Below are positions 18,965 to 27,830 of a stretch of DNA of 48,372 bases, piece by piece. Made by a program: the position numbers and the translations under genes. Below the pieces are notes generated by a model. The model did no database searches. It was given only the letters and a program-made list of their open reading frames with translations, and had not been told where the DNA came from. Positions within the stretch are counted from its first letter, which is position 1; each line of letters begins with the position of its first letter. The DNA comes from Alloyangia mangrovi. GTDB taxonomy: Bacteria > Pseudomonadota > Alphaproteobacteria > Rhodobacterales > Rhodobacteraceae. The DNA lies in contig NZ_NTHN02000043.1 in NCBI RefSeq assembly GCF_002300555.2, positions 1 through 48,372 on the forward strand. The letters run 5' to 3'.

Positions 18965-19674
18965 GCGAATGGGCGCCCCGCCGCTTCTACAAGGACGCCA
19001 CGGTCGAAAAGGCCGAGGGTGGTTACATCGTCCACCTCGACGGGCGCCCGCTGCGCACCCCGGGCAAGGCGCCGCTTGTGGTGCCCAGCCGTGCGATCGC
19101 CGAGGCCATGGCCGAGGAATGGCGCGCGCAGGACGAAAAGATCGACCCGCGCACCATGCCCTTCACCCGCACCGCAAACAGCGCCATCGACAAGGTCGCG
19201 CCGCAGCACCCCGAGGTGGCCGACATGCTGGCGGAATACGGCGACAGCGACTTGCTGTGCTACCGTGCCGAGAGCCCGGCCGAACTGGTCGCGCGGCAGG
19301 CCGCGCGCTGGGATCCGCTGCTCGACTGGGCGGCGCGCGAGATGGGCGCCCGGCTCGAACCGCGCGCCGGGATCATGCACGCCTCACAGCCCGAGGCGCC
19401 GCTGCGTTTTCTTGCGGAGCGCACCCATGCGTTCAGCCCGTTCGAGCTGGCGGCCTTTCATGACCTCGTGGCGCTGACTGGCTCGCTGGTGCTGGGCTTT
19501 GCCGCCACGCAGAGTGAGCACGACGCCGAGGACCTCTGGGCGCTGTCGCGGCTCGACGAAACCTTCCAGGAAGAACTCTGGGGCGAGGACGAAGAGGCTC
19601 GGGAAGCGGCGGAAATCAAACGCCAGGCCTTCCTGCACGCACACCGGTTTTTCGCCCTCTGCCAAGCTGCCTAA
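18961..19674 (+). CDS. ATP12-family F1-ATPase assembly chaperone
   Basis: 237 residues, matching the alphaproteobacterial ATP12 family (chaperone for the F1 alpha subunit in mitochondria). Seen: RRFYKDATVE near the N-terminus, LDGRPLRTPGKAPL, MPFTRTANSAID, DLLCYRAE.P.EL, and an acidic LSRLDE.FQEELWGEDEEA motif near the C-terminus. The family is shared by mitochondria and alphaproteobacteria. Start ATG overlaps the HAD gene stop. A hairpin terminator follows at 19711. Confidence 0.88.
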   Translation: MSEWAPRRFYKDATVEKAEGGYIVHLDGRPLRTPGKAPLVVPSRAIAEAMAEEWRAQDEKIDPRTMPFTRTANSAIDKVAPQHPEVADMLAEYGDSDLLCYRAESPAELVARQAARWDPLLDWAAREMGARLEPRAGIMHASQPEAPLRFLAERTHAFSPFELAAFHDLVALTGSLVLGFAATQSEHDAEDLWALSRLDETFQEELWGEDEEAREAAEIKRQAFLHAHRFFALCQAA

Positions 19675-19710
19675 TCTCAAACCTCTCGCAAGATCCTTGC
19701 GTAAGATCTG

Positions 19711-19730
19711 GGCATTTGCATGCCTTTTTT
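19711..19730 (+). terminator. Terminator of the crcB-ATP12 operon
   Basis: GGCAT-TTGC-ATGCC followed by six T, 37 bases past the operon's last stop. A second small hairpin (CGCAAG-ATC-CTTGCG, 19687-19701) lies just before it. Confidence 0.6.
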
Positions 19731-19870
19731 CGCGTCGGACCGGCTTGACCTCGCCAAAACTTTCCTCCCAAACTCCCCTCAGCACAGGGAGGGAGCCCCT
19801 GGCTAATAAGCCGATCCAGCAAGGATCAAGGAACCGGCTCAAGAGGGCCGGACAACAGGAAGAGGTTAAC

Positions 19871-20890
19871 ATGAAAAAGACCGTAACTCTCGGCGCTCTG
19901 ACCGTCGCCGCACTCGCGGCCGGTGCAGCCGGCGCCGCGACCCTGGACGACGTGAAAGCGCGCGGGGAGCTGAAGTGCGGTGTGTCCACGGGTCTCGCCG
20001 GTTTCTCGGCCCCCGACGCAAACAACGTGTGGCAGGGCTTCGACGTGGCATATTGCCGTGCGCTCGCCGCAGCGGTCCTCGGCGATCCGATGAAGGTCGC
20101 CTTCACCCAGACCACCGGCCAGACCCGCTTCACCGCGCTGGCGTCCGGCGAGATCGACGTGCTGGCCCGCAACACCACCTGGACCTTCTCGCGCGATGTC
20201 GACCTGAAGTTCGAATTCATCGGCGTGAACTACTACGACGGTCAGGGCTTCATTGCACCGAAGTCGCTGGGCGTGGCCTCGGCCAAGGAGCTCGATGGCG
20301 CCACTGTCTGCATCCAGACCGGCACCACCACTGAGCTGAACCTCGCGGACTTCTTCCGCGCCAACAACATCAGCTACGAGCCGGTTCCGATCGAGACCAA
20401 CGCCGAAGCGCAGCAGCAGTATCTGGCCGGCGCCTGTGACGTCTACACCACCGACGCTTCGGGCCTCGCGGCCACCCGCGCCACCTTCGAGAACCCGTCG
20501 GATCACGTGATCCTGCCGGAGATCATCTCGAAAGAGCCGCTCGGTCCGCTCGTCCGCCACGGCGACAACGAGTGGGGCGACATTGCCCGCTGGACCCTCA
20601 ACGCGCTGATCGCGGCCGAAGAATACGGCGTGACCTCGGCCAACATCGCGGAGCTGTCCTCGGCCCCGACGAACAACCCCGAGATCAACCGTCTGCTCGG
20701 CACCGAGGGTGAACTGGGTGCGATGCTCGGCCTCGACGCAGAATGGGCCAAGCGCGCCATCATGGCGGGCGGCAACTACGGCGAGATCTTCGAGAAGAAC
20801 ATCGGCGAAGCCACCCCGATCGGCCTGTCGCGCGGCCTGAACGCGCAGTGGACCGAAGGTGGCCTGCTCTACAGCCCGCCCTTCCGCTGA
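19871..20890 (+). CDS. aapJ: General L-amino acid ABC transporter, substrate-binding protein AapJ
   Basis: The gene encodes a 339-residue periplasmic protein with a signal peptide (1-22, ending AGA), followed by a family-3 solute-binding fold: LDDVKARGELKCGV, GFDVAYCRALAAAVLGD, and the mid-hinge TGTTTELNLADFF. It binds L-amino acids for the permease encoded downstream. A strong GC hairpin with short T tail (20906-20933) follows, the usual place for differential expression of the binding protein over the membrane subunits. Confidence 0.94.
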   Translation: MKKTVTLGALTVAALAAGAAGAATLDDVKARGELKCGVSTGLAGFSAPDANNVWQGFDVAYCRALAAAVLGDPMKVAFTQTTGQTRFTALASGEIDVLARNTTWTFSRDVDLKFEFIGVNYYDGQGFIAPKSLGVASAKELDGATVCIQTGTTTELNLADFFRANNISYEPVPIETNAEAQQQYLAGACDVYTTDASGLAATRATFENPSDHVILPEIISKEPLGPLVRHGDNEWGDIARWTLNALIAAEEYGVTSANIAELSSAPTNNPEINRLLGTEGELGAMLGLDAEWAKRAIMAGGNYGEIFEKNIGEATPIGLSRGLNAQWTEGGLLYSPPFR

Positions 20891-20905
20891 TACCGGACTT
20901 GGCGA

Positions 20906-20933
20906 GGGGCGCAGGGACAACCTGCGCCCCTTT
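20906..20933 (+). terminator. Intra-operon hairpin after aapJ
   Basis: Perfect 10-bp stem (20906-20915 with 20921-20930), five-base loop, then TTT. The short T-run suggests partial termination or 3'-end protection of the aapJ message. Confidence 0.65.
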
Positions 20934-21048
20934 CCACCTCATCTAGACGATTTCGCCTTCATAAAACGAAAGCGCGCTTCCGGCAGGGCAGACGGTGGAG
21001 AAACCACCGCGGTATCCTTCGGTGACGGAAGCGTCCGGGGAGAACTAA

Positions 21049-22473
21049 ATGGCGACCATCTCGGATCCGCCGGAGCGTGGCTTCCGGCTGAGTCAGCTTA
21101 TTTTCGACACGCGCTACCGTTCGATGACCATCCAGGTCGTTGCGATGGTCCTGATAGGGCTGCTGCTGTCGTGGCTGATTTCCAACACGATCCATAACCT
21201 CGAGGCACTGGGCAAGGACTTCAACTTCGGGTTCCTGTCGCAGCCCGCGGGCTATGACATCAACCAGCAGCTCATCGACTACAACAACCAGATGACCCAC
21301 GGCCGGGCGGCCCTGGTCGGCATCCTCAACACGCTGCTCGTGGCGGTGCTGGGCTGCGCCCTCGCCACCGTGCTCGGCGTGATTGCGGGCGTGTTGCGGC
21401 TGTCGAACAACTGGGTCGTCTCGCGGCTGACCGCGGTCTACGTCGAGGGCTTCCGCAACGTGCCGCTACTGCTGTGGATCGTACTGATCTTCGCGCTGAT
21501 GACCGAATCCATGCCAGCCCCGCGCGACTTCCGCGGCGAGGATGGCTCGTCGATGCTGCTCGGAGAGAGCGTGGCGATCACCAACCGCGGCGTCTACATT
21601 CCCAACGTGGTGTTCAGCCGCTCGCTGGGCGGCAACGACGTCGCCGCCCCCGAACCCGAGGCTCCGGCTGCCGCGGCGGCCACCACCAACATGGCCGGCA
21701 CCTACGGTGCAAGCCGCATCGCCACCGGCGGCGCCGGCGTGCAGACCGGGCAGTCCGGCACCTCTGCGGCTGCAGGTGGTGAGGCGGGAGACGGTGCCGC
21801 AGAGGGTGGCGAGGTTATCCCGACCTCCTCCGGTTGGGACTGGCTGCTGATCCTTGCGGTGCTCATCGCGGGCGGCGTCGGGGCCAAGCTTCTGGGCACG
21901 CGCGCCGCGCACATCCAGGAATCGACGGGCAAGCGCCCGATGACCCTTCCGCTGCAGATCGCCGCGGTGCTCGTGCCGCTGATCGTGGTGCTGGTGGGGC
22001 TGGGTGCTTCGCTCGACAAGCCCCATCTCGGCGGCTTCAACTTCGACGGCGGCGTGCACCTGCGCAACTCGCTGATCGCCCTGTGGCTTGCGCTGTCGCT
22101 CTATACCGGCGCCTTCATCGCCGAGATCGTGCGCGGCGGCATCCTTGCCATCTCCAAGGGGCAGACCGAGGCGGCCTATGCGTTGGGTCTGCGTCCGGGC
22201 ACGACGATGAACCTGGTGATCCTGCCACAGGCGCTCCGGGTGATCATCCCGCCGCTGATCTCGCAGTTCCTCAACCTGACCAAGAACAGCTCGCTCGCCA
22301 TCGCCGTGGGCTACATGGACGTGCGCTCGACCCTCGGGGGCATCACCATCAACCAGACCGGCCGCGAACTCGAGGGCATGCTGCTTCTGGGCCTGTTCTA
22401 CCTGGTGTTGAGCCTGCTGATCTCGGGCGTGATGAACCTCTACAACTCCTCCGTGAAGCTGAAGGAGCGGTGA
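21049..22473 (+). CDS. aapQ: General L-amino acid ABC transporter, permease AapQ
   Basis: The 474-residue inner-membrane permease carries the His/Glu/Gln-type permease domain split by a large loop: the first half has ILNTLLVAVLGCALATVLGV and the second half EIVRGGI.AISKGQTEAAYALGLRP, the EAA loop contacting AapP. It is longer than the roughly 400 residues usual for AapQ because of an Ala/Gly/Thr-rich, low-complexity insertion of about 65 residues (about 198-263), placed between membrane segments and predicted periplasmic. One base separates it from aapM. Confidence 0.93.
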   Translation: MATISDPPERGFRLSQLIFDTRYRSMTIQVVAMVLIGLLLSWLISNTIHNLEALGKDFNFGFLSQPAGYDINQQLIDYNNQMTHGRAALVGILNTLLVAVLGCALATVLGVIAGVLRLSNNWVVSRLTAVYVEGFRNVPLLLWIVLIFALMTESMPAPRDFRGEDGSSMLLGESVAITNRGVYIPNVVFSRSLGGNDVAAPEPEAPAAAAATTNMAGTYGASRIATGGAGVQTGQSGTSAAAGGEAGDGAAEGGEVIPTSSGWDWLLILAVLIAGGVGAKLLGTRAAHIQESTGKRPMTLPLQIAAVLVPLIVVLVGLGASLDKPHLGGFNFDGGVHLRNSLIALWLALSLYTGAFIAEIVRGGILAISKGQTEAAYALGLRPGTTMNLVILPQALRVIIPPLISQFLNLTKNSSLAIAVGYMDVRSTLGGITINQTGRELEGMLLLGLFYLVLSLLISGVMNLYNSSVKLKER

Positions 22474-22474
22474 C

Positions 22475-23791
22475 ATGAGCGACACCCACGCACAGACCGT
22501 CGCCTATGTCCGCGACACCATGCTCGACCAGCAGGATCCGCCGCTGAACCAGGTTGGCGCGGTGAAGTGGATCCGTGAAAACCTCTTCTCGGGCTGGCTT
22601 AACATCCTGCTCACCCTGCTCTCGCTCTGGGTCGTTTACGCGGCCCTGAGCCACCTGCTGCCCTGGGCCCTGCGCGGCATCTGGGACGCCTCCAACCTGT
22701 CCGAGTGTCGGGCACTGGCGGCGGAGCGTTACGGCGCCGATGCCTCAGTCGCCTGCTGGGCGGTGTTGGCGGAACGTTGGCCGCAGCTGATCTTCGGCTT
22801 CTTCCCCAAGGAGCTCTACTGGCGGCCGATCCTCGCCTTTCTGCTCTTCCTCGCGGCGGTTGCCCCGGTGCTGTTCAGCTCGGTGCCGCGCAAGATGCTC
22901 TGGGTGACCGCCCTCGCGCCCTTCGCGCTGTTCTGGCTGATCTGGGGCGGCTCGATCTGGGGGCCGATCGCAGCCATCCTCGGCTTCGTCATCGGCTGGG
23001 CGATCATGACCTATGCCGCGCCGAAGATCGGCGCGCTGCTGGCGGTGATCCTGGCGATCATCGTGCCGGTGCTCTACTGGCTCTTCGTCTGCGGCCCGCT
23101 GGCCGGGGCGCTGGCCTCGGTGGTGCCGCTGTCGCTGCAGACCGTGGCGACGCAGAAGATGGGCGGCTTCTTGCTGGCCACGATCATCGGCGTGTCGGGC
23201 ATCGTGCTGTCGCTGCCGCTGGGCATCCTGCTGGCGCTGGGGCGGCAGTCGGACATGTTCATCATCAACAAGTTCTCGGTGGCCTTCATCGAGATCATCC
23301 GCGGCGTGCCGCTGATCGTCTGGCTGTTCACCGCGTCCCTGCTGCTGAACTACTTCCTGCCGCCGGGCACCAACTTCGACCTGATGCTGCGCGTCATCAT
23401 CATGGTGACGCTCTTCTCGGCGGCCTATATCGCCGAGGTGGTCCGGGGCGGTCTTGCCGCACTTCCGAAGGGGCAATACGAGGCCGCCGACGCGCTGGGG
23501 CTGGACTACTGGAAATCGATGCGGCTGATCATCCTGCCGCAGGCGCTGAAAATCTCGATCCCGGGGATCGTGAACACTTTCATCGGTCTGTTCAAGGATA
23601 CCACGCTGGTCGTTTTCATCGGCCTTCTCGATCCCATTGGCCTTTCCAGCTCGATCCGTGCGAGCACCGATTGGAACGGCGTTTACTGGGAACTCTTCGT
23701 CTTTATCGGCCTGTGCTTCTTCATTTTCTGCTTCAGCATGGGCCGCTATTCGCTCTTCCTCGAGAAAAAGCTCCGTAGAGAGCACCGCTAA
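22475..23791 (+). CDS. aapM: General L-amino acid ABC transporter, permease AapM
   Basis: At 438 residues this is the second permease subunit, with about eight hydrophobic segments and the EAA motif [29 protein letters not shown]. The N-terminal half carries an extended loop between early helices, as is typical of AapM. It pairs with AapQ to form the channel. The start lies one base after the aapQ stop, with GGAG 13 bases upstream inside aapQ. Confidence 0.94.
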   Translation: MSDTHAQTVAYVRDTMLDQQDPPLNQVGAVKWIRENLFSGWLNILLTLLSLWVVYAALSHLLPWALRGIWDASNLSECRALAAERYGADASVACWAVLAERWPQLIFGFFPKELYWRPILAFLLFLAAVAPVLFSSVPRKMLWVTALAPFALFWLIWGGSIWGPIAAILGFVIGWAIMTYAAPKIGALLAVILAIIVPVLYWLFVCGPLAGALASVVPLSLQTVATQKMGGFLLATIIGVSGIVLSLPLGILLALGRQSDMFIINKFSVAFIEIIRGVPLIVWLFTASLLLNYFLPPGTNFDLMLRVIIMVTLFSAAYIAEVVRGGLAALPKGQYEAADALGLDYWKSMRLIILPQALKISIPGIVNTFIGLFKDTTLVVFIGLLDPIGLSSSIRASTDWNGVYWELFVFIGLCFFIFCFSMGRYSLFLEKKLRREHR

Positions 23792-23802
23792 GGAGACCTT
23801 TT

Positions 23803-24591
23803 ATGTCTGAACTTGCAACACGCGAAGTCGATCGCAGCCAGATGAAGGTCTCCGACGAGGTGGCCATCCAGATCACGAAGATGAACAAGTGGTACGGGAC
23901 CTTCCACGTGCTGCGCGACATCGACCTGACGGTCTACCGCGGCGAGCGGATCGTCATCGCCGGGCCCTCGGGCTCGGGCAAGTCGACGATGATCCGCTGC
24001 ATTAACCGCCTGGAGGAACACCAGGCGGGCAGTATCGTCGTCGACGGCATCGAGTTGAGCTCGGATCTGAAGAACATCGACAAGATCCGCTCCGAGGTCG
24101 GCATGTGCTTCCAGCACTTCAACCTCTTCCCGCATCTGACAATTCTCGAGAATTGCACGCTGGCGCCGATCTGGGTTCGCAAGATCCCCAAGAAGCAGGC
24201 GGAAGAGACGGCGATGCACTTCCTCGAGAAGGTGAAAATCCCCGAGCAGGCCAACAAGTACCCCGGCCAGCTCTCGGGCGGCCAGCAGCAACGCGTGGCG
24301 ATCGCCCGTTCGCTCTGCATGAAGCCGCGGATCATGCTCTTCGACGAACCCACCTCGGCGCTCGACCCCGAGATGATCAAGGAAGTGCTCGATACGATGG
24401 TCGAACTTGCCGAAGAGGGGATGACCATGCTTTGCGTCACCCACGAAATGGGATTCGCCCGTCAGGTCGCGAATCGGGTCATCTTCATGGATGCCGGACA
24501 GATCGTGGAACAGAATGAGCCGGAAGAATTCTTTAACAATCCGCAGCACGAACGGACGAAACTCTTCCTGAGCCAGATTCTCGGGCACTAA
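23803..24591 (+). CDS. aapP: General L-amino acid ABC transporter, ATPase AapP
   Basis: Encodes a 262-residue ABC ATPase of the polar amino acid class. Walker [10 protein letters not shown] (about 56), the [15 protein letters not shown] signature, Walker [15 protein letters not shown], and a switch His in CVTHEMGFA. It powers the AapQM permease. AAGGAG lies 7-8 bases before the ATG. It ends the aapJQMP operon with a strong terminator at 24620. Confidence 0.96.
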   Translation: MSELATREVDRSQMKVSDEVAIQITKMNKWYGTFHVLRDIDLTVYRGERIVIAGPSGSGKSTMIRCINRLEEHQAGSIVVDGIELSSDLKNIDKIRSEVGMCFQHFNLFPHLTILENCTLAPIWVRKIPKKQAEETAMHFLEKVKIPEQANKYPGQLSGGQQQRVAIARSLCMKPRIMLFDEPTSALDPEMIKEVLDTMVELAEEGMTMLCVTHEMGFARQVANRVIFMDAGQIVEQNEPEEFFNNPQHERTKLFLSQILGH

Positions 24592-24619
24592 TCCACAGAA
24601 AAAATATGAATATTAATAG

Positions 24620-24650
24620 CGAGCCCCATTAAATTGGGGCTCGTTTTTTT
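24620..24650 (+). terminator. Terminator of the aapJQMP operon
   Basis: CGAGCCCCA pairs with TGGGGCTCG around a six-base loop, followed by seven T. Confidence 0.93.
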
Positions 24651-24867
24651 GTCACTTGTGTTACAGTCCGTTACGAAGCGTCTAAGTTTTGACGCTTTTC
24701 GGCCATCGGCCGGAGAAATCTGTACCGGTTTTCGAGAAGGGACTTGCGTAGTGTGGTCGTCCGAGTGTCGGCCGAGATCGGATCGCCGTAGGGGAGGATG
24801 TGCGATACGATGCGGCTGACCCGGACCACGTGACGTCAGGGCCTTCGCCTAGTGACCGGCGCAGCGG

Positions 24868-24913
24868 CGCTCGCGATCCTTTGGGAGGGGGATCGCGGGC
24901 GTCACTTTTTTTT
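24868..24913 (+). terminator. Plus-strand terminator with no identified upstream gene
   Basis: An 11-bp stem (24869-24879 with 24890-24900, one G-U pair) with a ten-base loop is followed by GTCAC and eight T. No plus-strand gene lies between the aapP terminator and this hairpin, so an unannotated RNA of up to about 250 nt from the 24651-24913 interval is possible. An extra hairpin (AAGCGTC...GACGCTT, 24676-24697) lies in the same interval. Confidence 0.6.
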
Positions 24914-24937
24914 GGACTTCGGTTTCGCAGGGGTTTC

Positions 24938-25429
24938 TCAAGTCAGCAGATCGCGCGGCACGGCAAACGCATGGCAGCGGGCGCTGCCCATGCGGACGTC
25001 GGACCAGTCGCCGGTCTCGAAATCCGCGACCAGCGTGGCGCCGGTGGGATAGGCGCCAAATTTCGGATGATCCGGCCCCCGCTCAACGATCCCCTGCGCG
25101 AAATCACCGATTCCCGGATTGTGCGCGAGAATCAGGACGGTTTCGCCGCTCGCGCCCTGCAGGCCTTTCAGCAGCGTTGCCGGGGCCGCGAGGTAGAGCC
25201 GGTCCTCGAAGCGGGTCATGACCTCTCCGAGGTTCAGCAGATCCAGCGTCTCGCGGGTGCGTGCGGCCGAGGAGCAGAGCACTTGATCGGGCAGGATGTC
25301 CTGCGCCCGGAGCCAGTCCCCGAGCGCCTCGGCGCTCTTGCGTCCGCGCGCGTTGAGCGGCCGCGCGTGGTCGGGCATGCCGACCGACCAGTCGGATTTC
25401 GCGTGGCGCATGAGGATGAGCCGTTTCAT
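24938..25429 (-). CDS. sixA: Phosphohistidine phosphatase SixA-like
   Basis: This 163-residue histidine-phosphatase-superfamily protein has the RHG-type motif LMRHAKSDW with the catalytic H9, an SSAARTRETLDLL segment, and the second catalytic His in LILAHNPGI. SixA removes phosphate from phospho-His in Hpt domains or in the phosphotransfer protein NPr; the target here is unknown, though an Hpt domain exists in the kinase at 3618. GGGAGAGGG precedes the ATG at 25429. Last gene of the minus-strand cluster that begins at rpmH, 32 bp after argB. Confidence 0.88.
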   Translation of the reverse strand: MKRLILMRHAKSDWSVGMPDHARPLNARGRKSAEALGDWLRAQDILPDQVLCSSAARTRETLDLLNLGEVMTRFEDRLYLAAPATLLKGLQGASGETVLILAHNPGIGDFAQGIVERGPDHPKFGAYPTGATLVADFETGDWSDVRMGSARCHAFAVPRDLLT

Positions 25430-25461
25430 AGCCCTCTCCCTTTTGGGCCACGCGCCGCCTT

Positions 25462-26355
25462 TCAGCTGCGTGGGCGCGCAGGTTCCAGATCGGCGCGGCG
25501 GATCAGCGACCCCGCGCCATGCTCGGTGAAGAGCTCGAGCAGGCAGGCGTTGGGCACGCGCCCGTCGAGGATAACCACCGCACGCACGCCTTCCTCGACC
25601 GCCTTCAGAGCAGTCTCGGTCTTGGGGATCATGCCGCCGGCGATGGTGCCGTCGTCGATCATAGCGCGCACTTCCTCGGGGGTCATCTGGGTGACCACGT
25701 CGCCGGCCTTGTTCTTTACGCCCGACACGTCGGTCAGCAGCAGCAGGCGATCGGCCTTCAGCGCCGCGGCAAGCGCGCCGGCGGCGGTGTCGCCGTTGAC
25801 GTTGAAGGTCTCTAGATAGTCCATGCCGGTGGCGACGGGAGCCACCACGGGGATGATCCCGGCGGCGAAGAGATCGTGCAGCACCTGCACGTTGCACTCC
25901 ACCGGGCGGCCGACGAAGCCCAGTTCCGGATCGTCCGCCTCGCAGACGATGAGATCGTCATCCTTGCCCGAGAGGCCCACGGCGCGGCCGCCCTCGTCCA
26001 TGATCGCCTGCACGATCCGCTTGTTGACGAGGCCGGTCAGCACCATCTCGACCACCTCGACGGTGGCCTGATCGGTGACCCGCTTGCCGCGCTTGAACTC
26101 GGACTGGATGTTCAGCTTGGCGAGCATGTCGTTGATCATCGGGCCGCCGCCATGCACGACGACAGGGTTCACGCCGACCTGACGCATCAGCACGATGTCC
26201 CGGGCAAATTCCGCCATGGCGTCGGTGTCGCCCATGGCATTGCCGCCGAACTTGACCACCACGATCGCGCCTGTGTAGCGCTGCAGGTAGGGCAGGGCTT
26301 CGTTCAGGGTGCGGGCGGTGGCGATCCAGTCTCGGTTCATCGTCTGCTTCTTCAT
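25462..26355 (-). CDS. argB: N-acetylglutamate kinase ArgB
   Basis: The 297-residue enzyme phosphorylates N-acetyl-L-glutamate in the second step of arginine synthesis. It shows VVKFGGNAM (phosphate-binding Lys/Gly loop), VVHGGGP, GKRVTD, GLSGKD and [13 protein letters not shown], all typical of the amino-acid-kinase fold. Start chosen at 26355 ([10 protein letters not shown]); an ATG five codons later also fits. Many such enzymes are feedback-inhibited by arginine through an N-terminal helix, which is present here. Confidence 0.94.
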   Translation of the reverse strand: MKKQTMNRDWIATARTLNEALPYLQRYTGAIVVVKFGGNAMGDTDAMAEFARDIVLMRQVGVNPVVVHGGGPMINDMLAKLNIQSEFKRGKRVTDQATVEVVEMVLTGLVNKRIVQAIMDEGGRAVGLSGKDDDLIVCEADDPELGFVGRPVECNVQVLHDLFAAGIIPVVAPVATGMDYLETFNVNGDTAAGALAAALKADRLLLLTDVSGVKNKAGDVVTQMTPEEVRAMIDDGTIAGGMIPKTETALKAVEEGVRAVVILDGRVPNACLLELFTEHGAGSLIRRADLEPARPRS

Positions 26356-26433
26356 CTGGGGTGCATCCTCGATGCGGGAAAGGTCTCTGTTCCGGAGAAC
26401 TAGATCCAACGCCGGGGATTGCGAAGAGGAAAT

Positions 26434-27090
26434 TCAGGAAAGCCCGGTGATGATCGCCCTCAGGGTCGGGATGCCGTCCCCTTTCTCGGAACTGGTCAGC
26501 ACGATCTCCGGATAGGCCGCGGGGTGCTTCGAGAGCTTCTCGCGCACCTGCGCAAGGATCTTGTCGAGGTCCTTGGCCTTGAGCTTGTCGGTCTTGGTCA
26601 GCACCGCCTGGAAGGTCACGGCGGACTTGTCGAGCAACTCCATGATCTCCTCGTCCACGGCCTTCACCCCGTGGCGGGCGTCGATCAGCACGAAGGCGCG
26701 GCGCAGCGAGACCCGACCCGAGAGATACTGCTTGAGCAGCCGCTGCCACTTCTCGACGATCGCGACGGGCGCATTGGCAAAGCCGTAGCCCGGAAGGTCG
26801 ACGAGATAGTGGCTCTCGTTCAGCGTGAAGAAGTTGATCTCCTGCGTCCGGCCCGGCGTGTTCGACGCGCGGGCAAGGCCCTTGCGCCCGGTGAGGGCGT
26901 TGATCAGGCTCGACTTGCCGACGTTGGAGCGCCCGGCAAAGCAGACCTCGGGGCGGTCGTCAGGCGGCAGCCCGTCCATGGCGACCACGCCCTTGAGGAA
27001 TTGCACGTCACCGGCAAAGGCCTTGCGCGCCGCCTCGCGGGTGGCGTCATCGGGCTCTTCGGCGATGGGAAAGGGAAGGGGGGTCGTCAC
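26434..27090 (-). CDS. engB: Ribosome biogenesis GTPase EngB (YihA/YsxC)
   Basis: A 218-residue TrmE-Era-like GTPase required in many bacteria for 50S subunit assembly. G1 GRSNVGKSS (53-61), G2 NTPGRTQ, G3 DLPGYG (98-103), G4 TKTDK. Full length. Its start overlaps the MOSC gene stop by 4 bases, and the next gene argB follows after 78 bp. Confidence 0.95.
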   Translation of the reverse strand: MTTPLPFPIAEEPDDATREAARKAFAGDVQFLKGVVAMDGLPPDDRPEVCFAGRSNVGKSSLINALTGRKGLARASNTPGRTQEINFFTLNESHYLVDLPGYGFANAPVAIVEKWQRLLKQYLSGRVSLRRAFVLIDARHGVKAVDEEIMELLDKSAVTFQAVLTKTDKLKAKDLDKILAQVREKLSKHPAAYPEIVLTSSEKGDGIPTLRAIITGLS

Positions 27091-27830
27091 AGCAGGGTTA
27101 CCTCGTCGTCATGGGCGATCTCGCCGCCCTCTGTCACTTCGGCCTGCACCGAGAAATCCGTATGTCCCCAGTGACGCAGCGCGCCCAGCGTATCCGCATC
27201 GCGCTGGCCTGTCTCGGGGTTTGCAGTGGTGGCGGCGCAGCGGCCGGTCCGTTCGCGCACGATGAAGGTCGCGCCGCCGATGCGAATCTCGCGCCCGACC
27301 CAATCGAACTCTTCCCAGGGCGCCAGCCCGTCCAGCCAGATATTGCCGCGCCAGCGGTGGATCGACAGCGGCTGGCCGATCTGCGCCTCGACCGCACGGT
27401 GCGAGGCCATGTTGCACAGGGTGATCGAGGCGAAGGGCGCATCGGTCATGCCGCGCGCCTGCGCCCGGACGAGCCGCGCCGATTGCGCCCGGTCCTCGGG
27501 CATCAGCGGGCGCACCCAGTCGAGGAAGGCGTCGTTGTCGCTATCGGGATCGAAGGTCAGGTCAGGGCGGTCCGGGTGGTGCAGGGTGATGGTGCCCGCC
27601 GCCTCGTCCATCTCGGCGCTGATCGCCATGAGCTGGGGCGCCTTGGCGCCCCGGCTGAAGTTGCCGCAGCGGACCCATTCGGAGCCGTCCGCATCCGAGA
27701 GCTCGTGCGCCACCGCCCAGGCCCGGTCGAAGGGCAGGCACTGGTGCGCATGAAGGGTCACCCGGTCCAGCGCCTCGCGGCCATGGGCCTTGATCGGGTG
27801 GCGCCAGATTTGGGTGACCCGTCCGCTCAT
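27087..27830 (-). CDS. MOSC-domain protein
   Basis: At 247 residues it fits the MOSC (molybdenum-cofactor sulfurase C-terminal) family with an N-terminal beta-barrel part ([19 protein letters not shown]) and a C-terminal MOSC core with the conserved Cys in [15 protein letters not shown]. Such proteins bind the molybdenum cofactor or handle sulfur; the specific substrate is unknown. It overlaps yidC by 4 bases upstream and engB by 4 bases downstream, so all three are translationally coupled. Confidence 0.88.
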   Translation of the reverse strand: MSGRVTQIWRHPIKAHGREALDRVTLHAHQCLPFDRAWAVAHELSDADGSEWVRCGNFSRGAKAPQLMAISAEMDEAAGTITLHHPDRPDLTFDPDSDNDAFLDWVRPLMPEDRAQSARLVRAQARGMTDAPFASITLCNMASHRAVEAQIGQPLSIHRWRGNIWLDGLAPWEEFDWVGREIRIGGATFIVRERTGRCAATTANPETGQRDADTLGALRHWGHTDFSVQAEVTEGGEIAHDDEVTLL

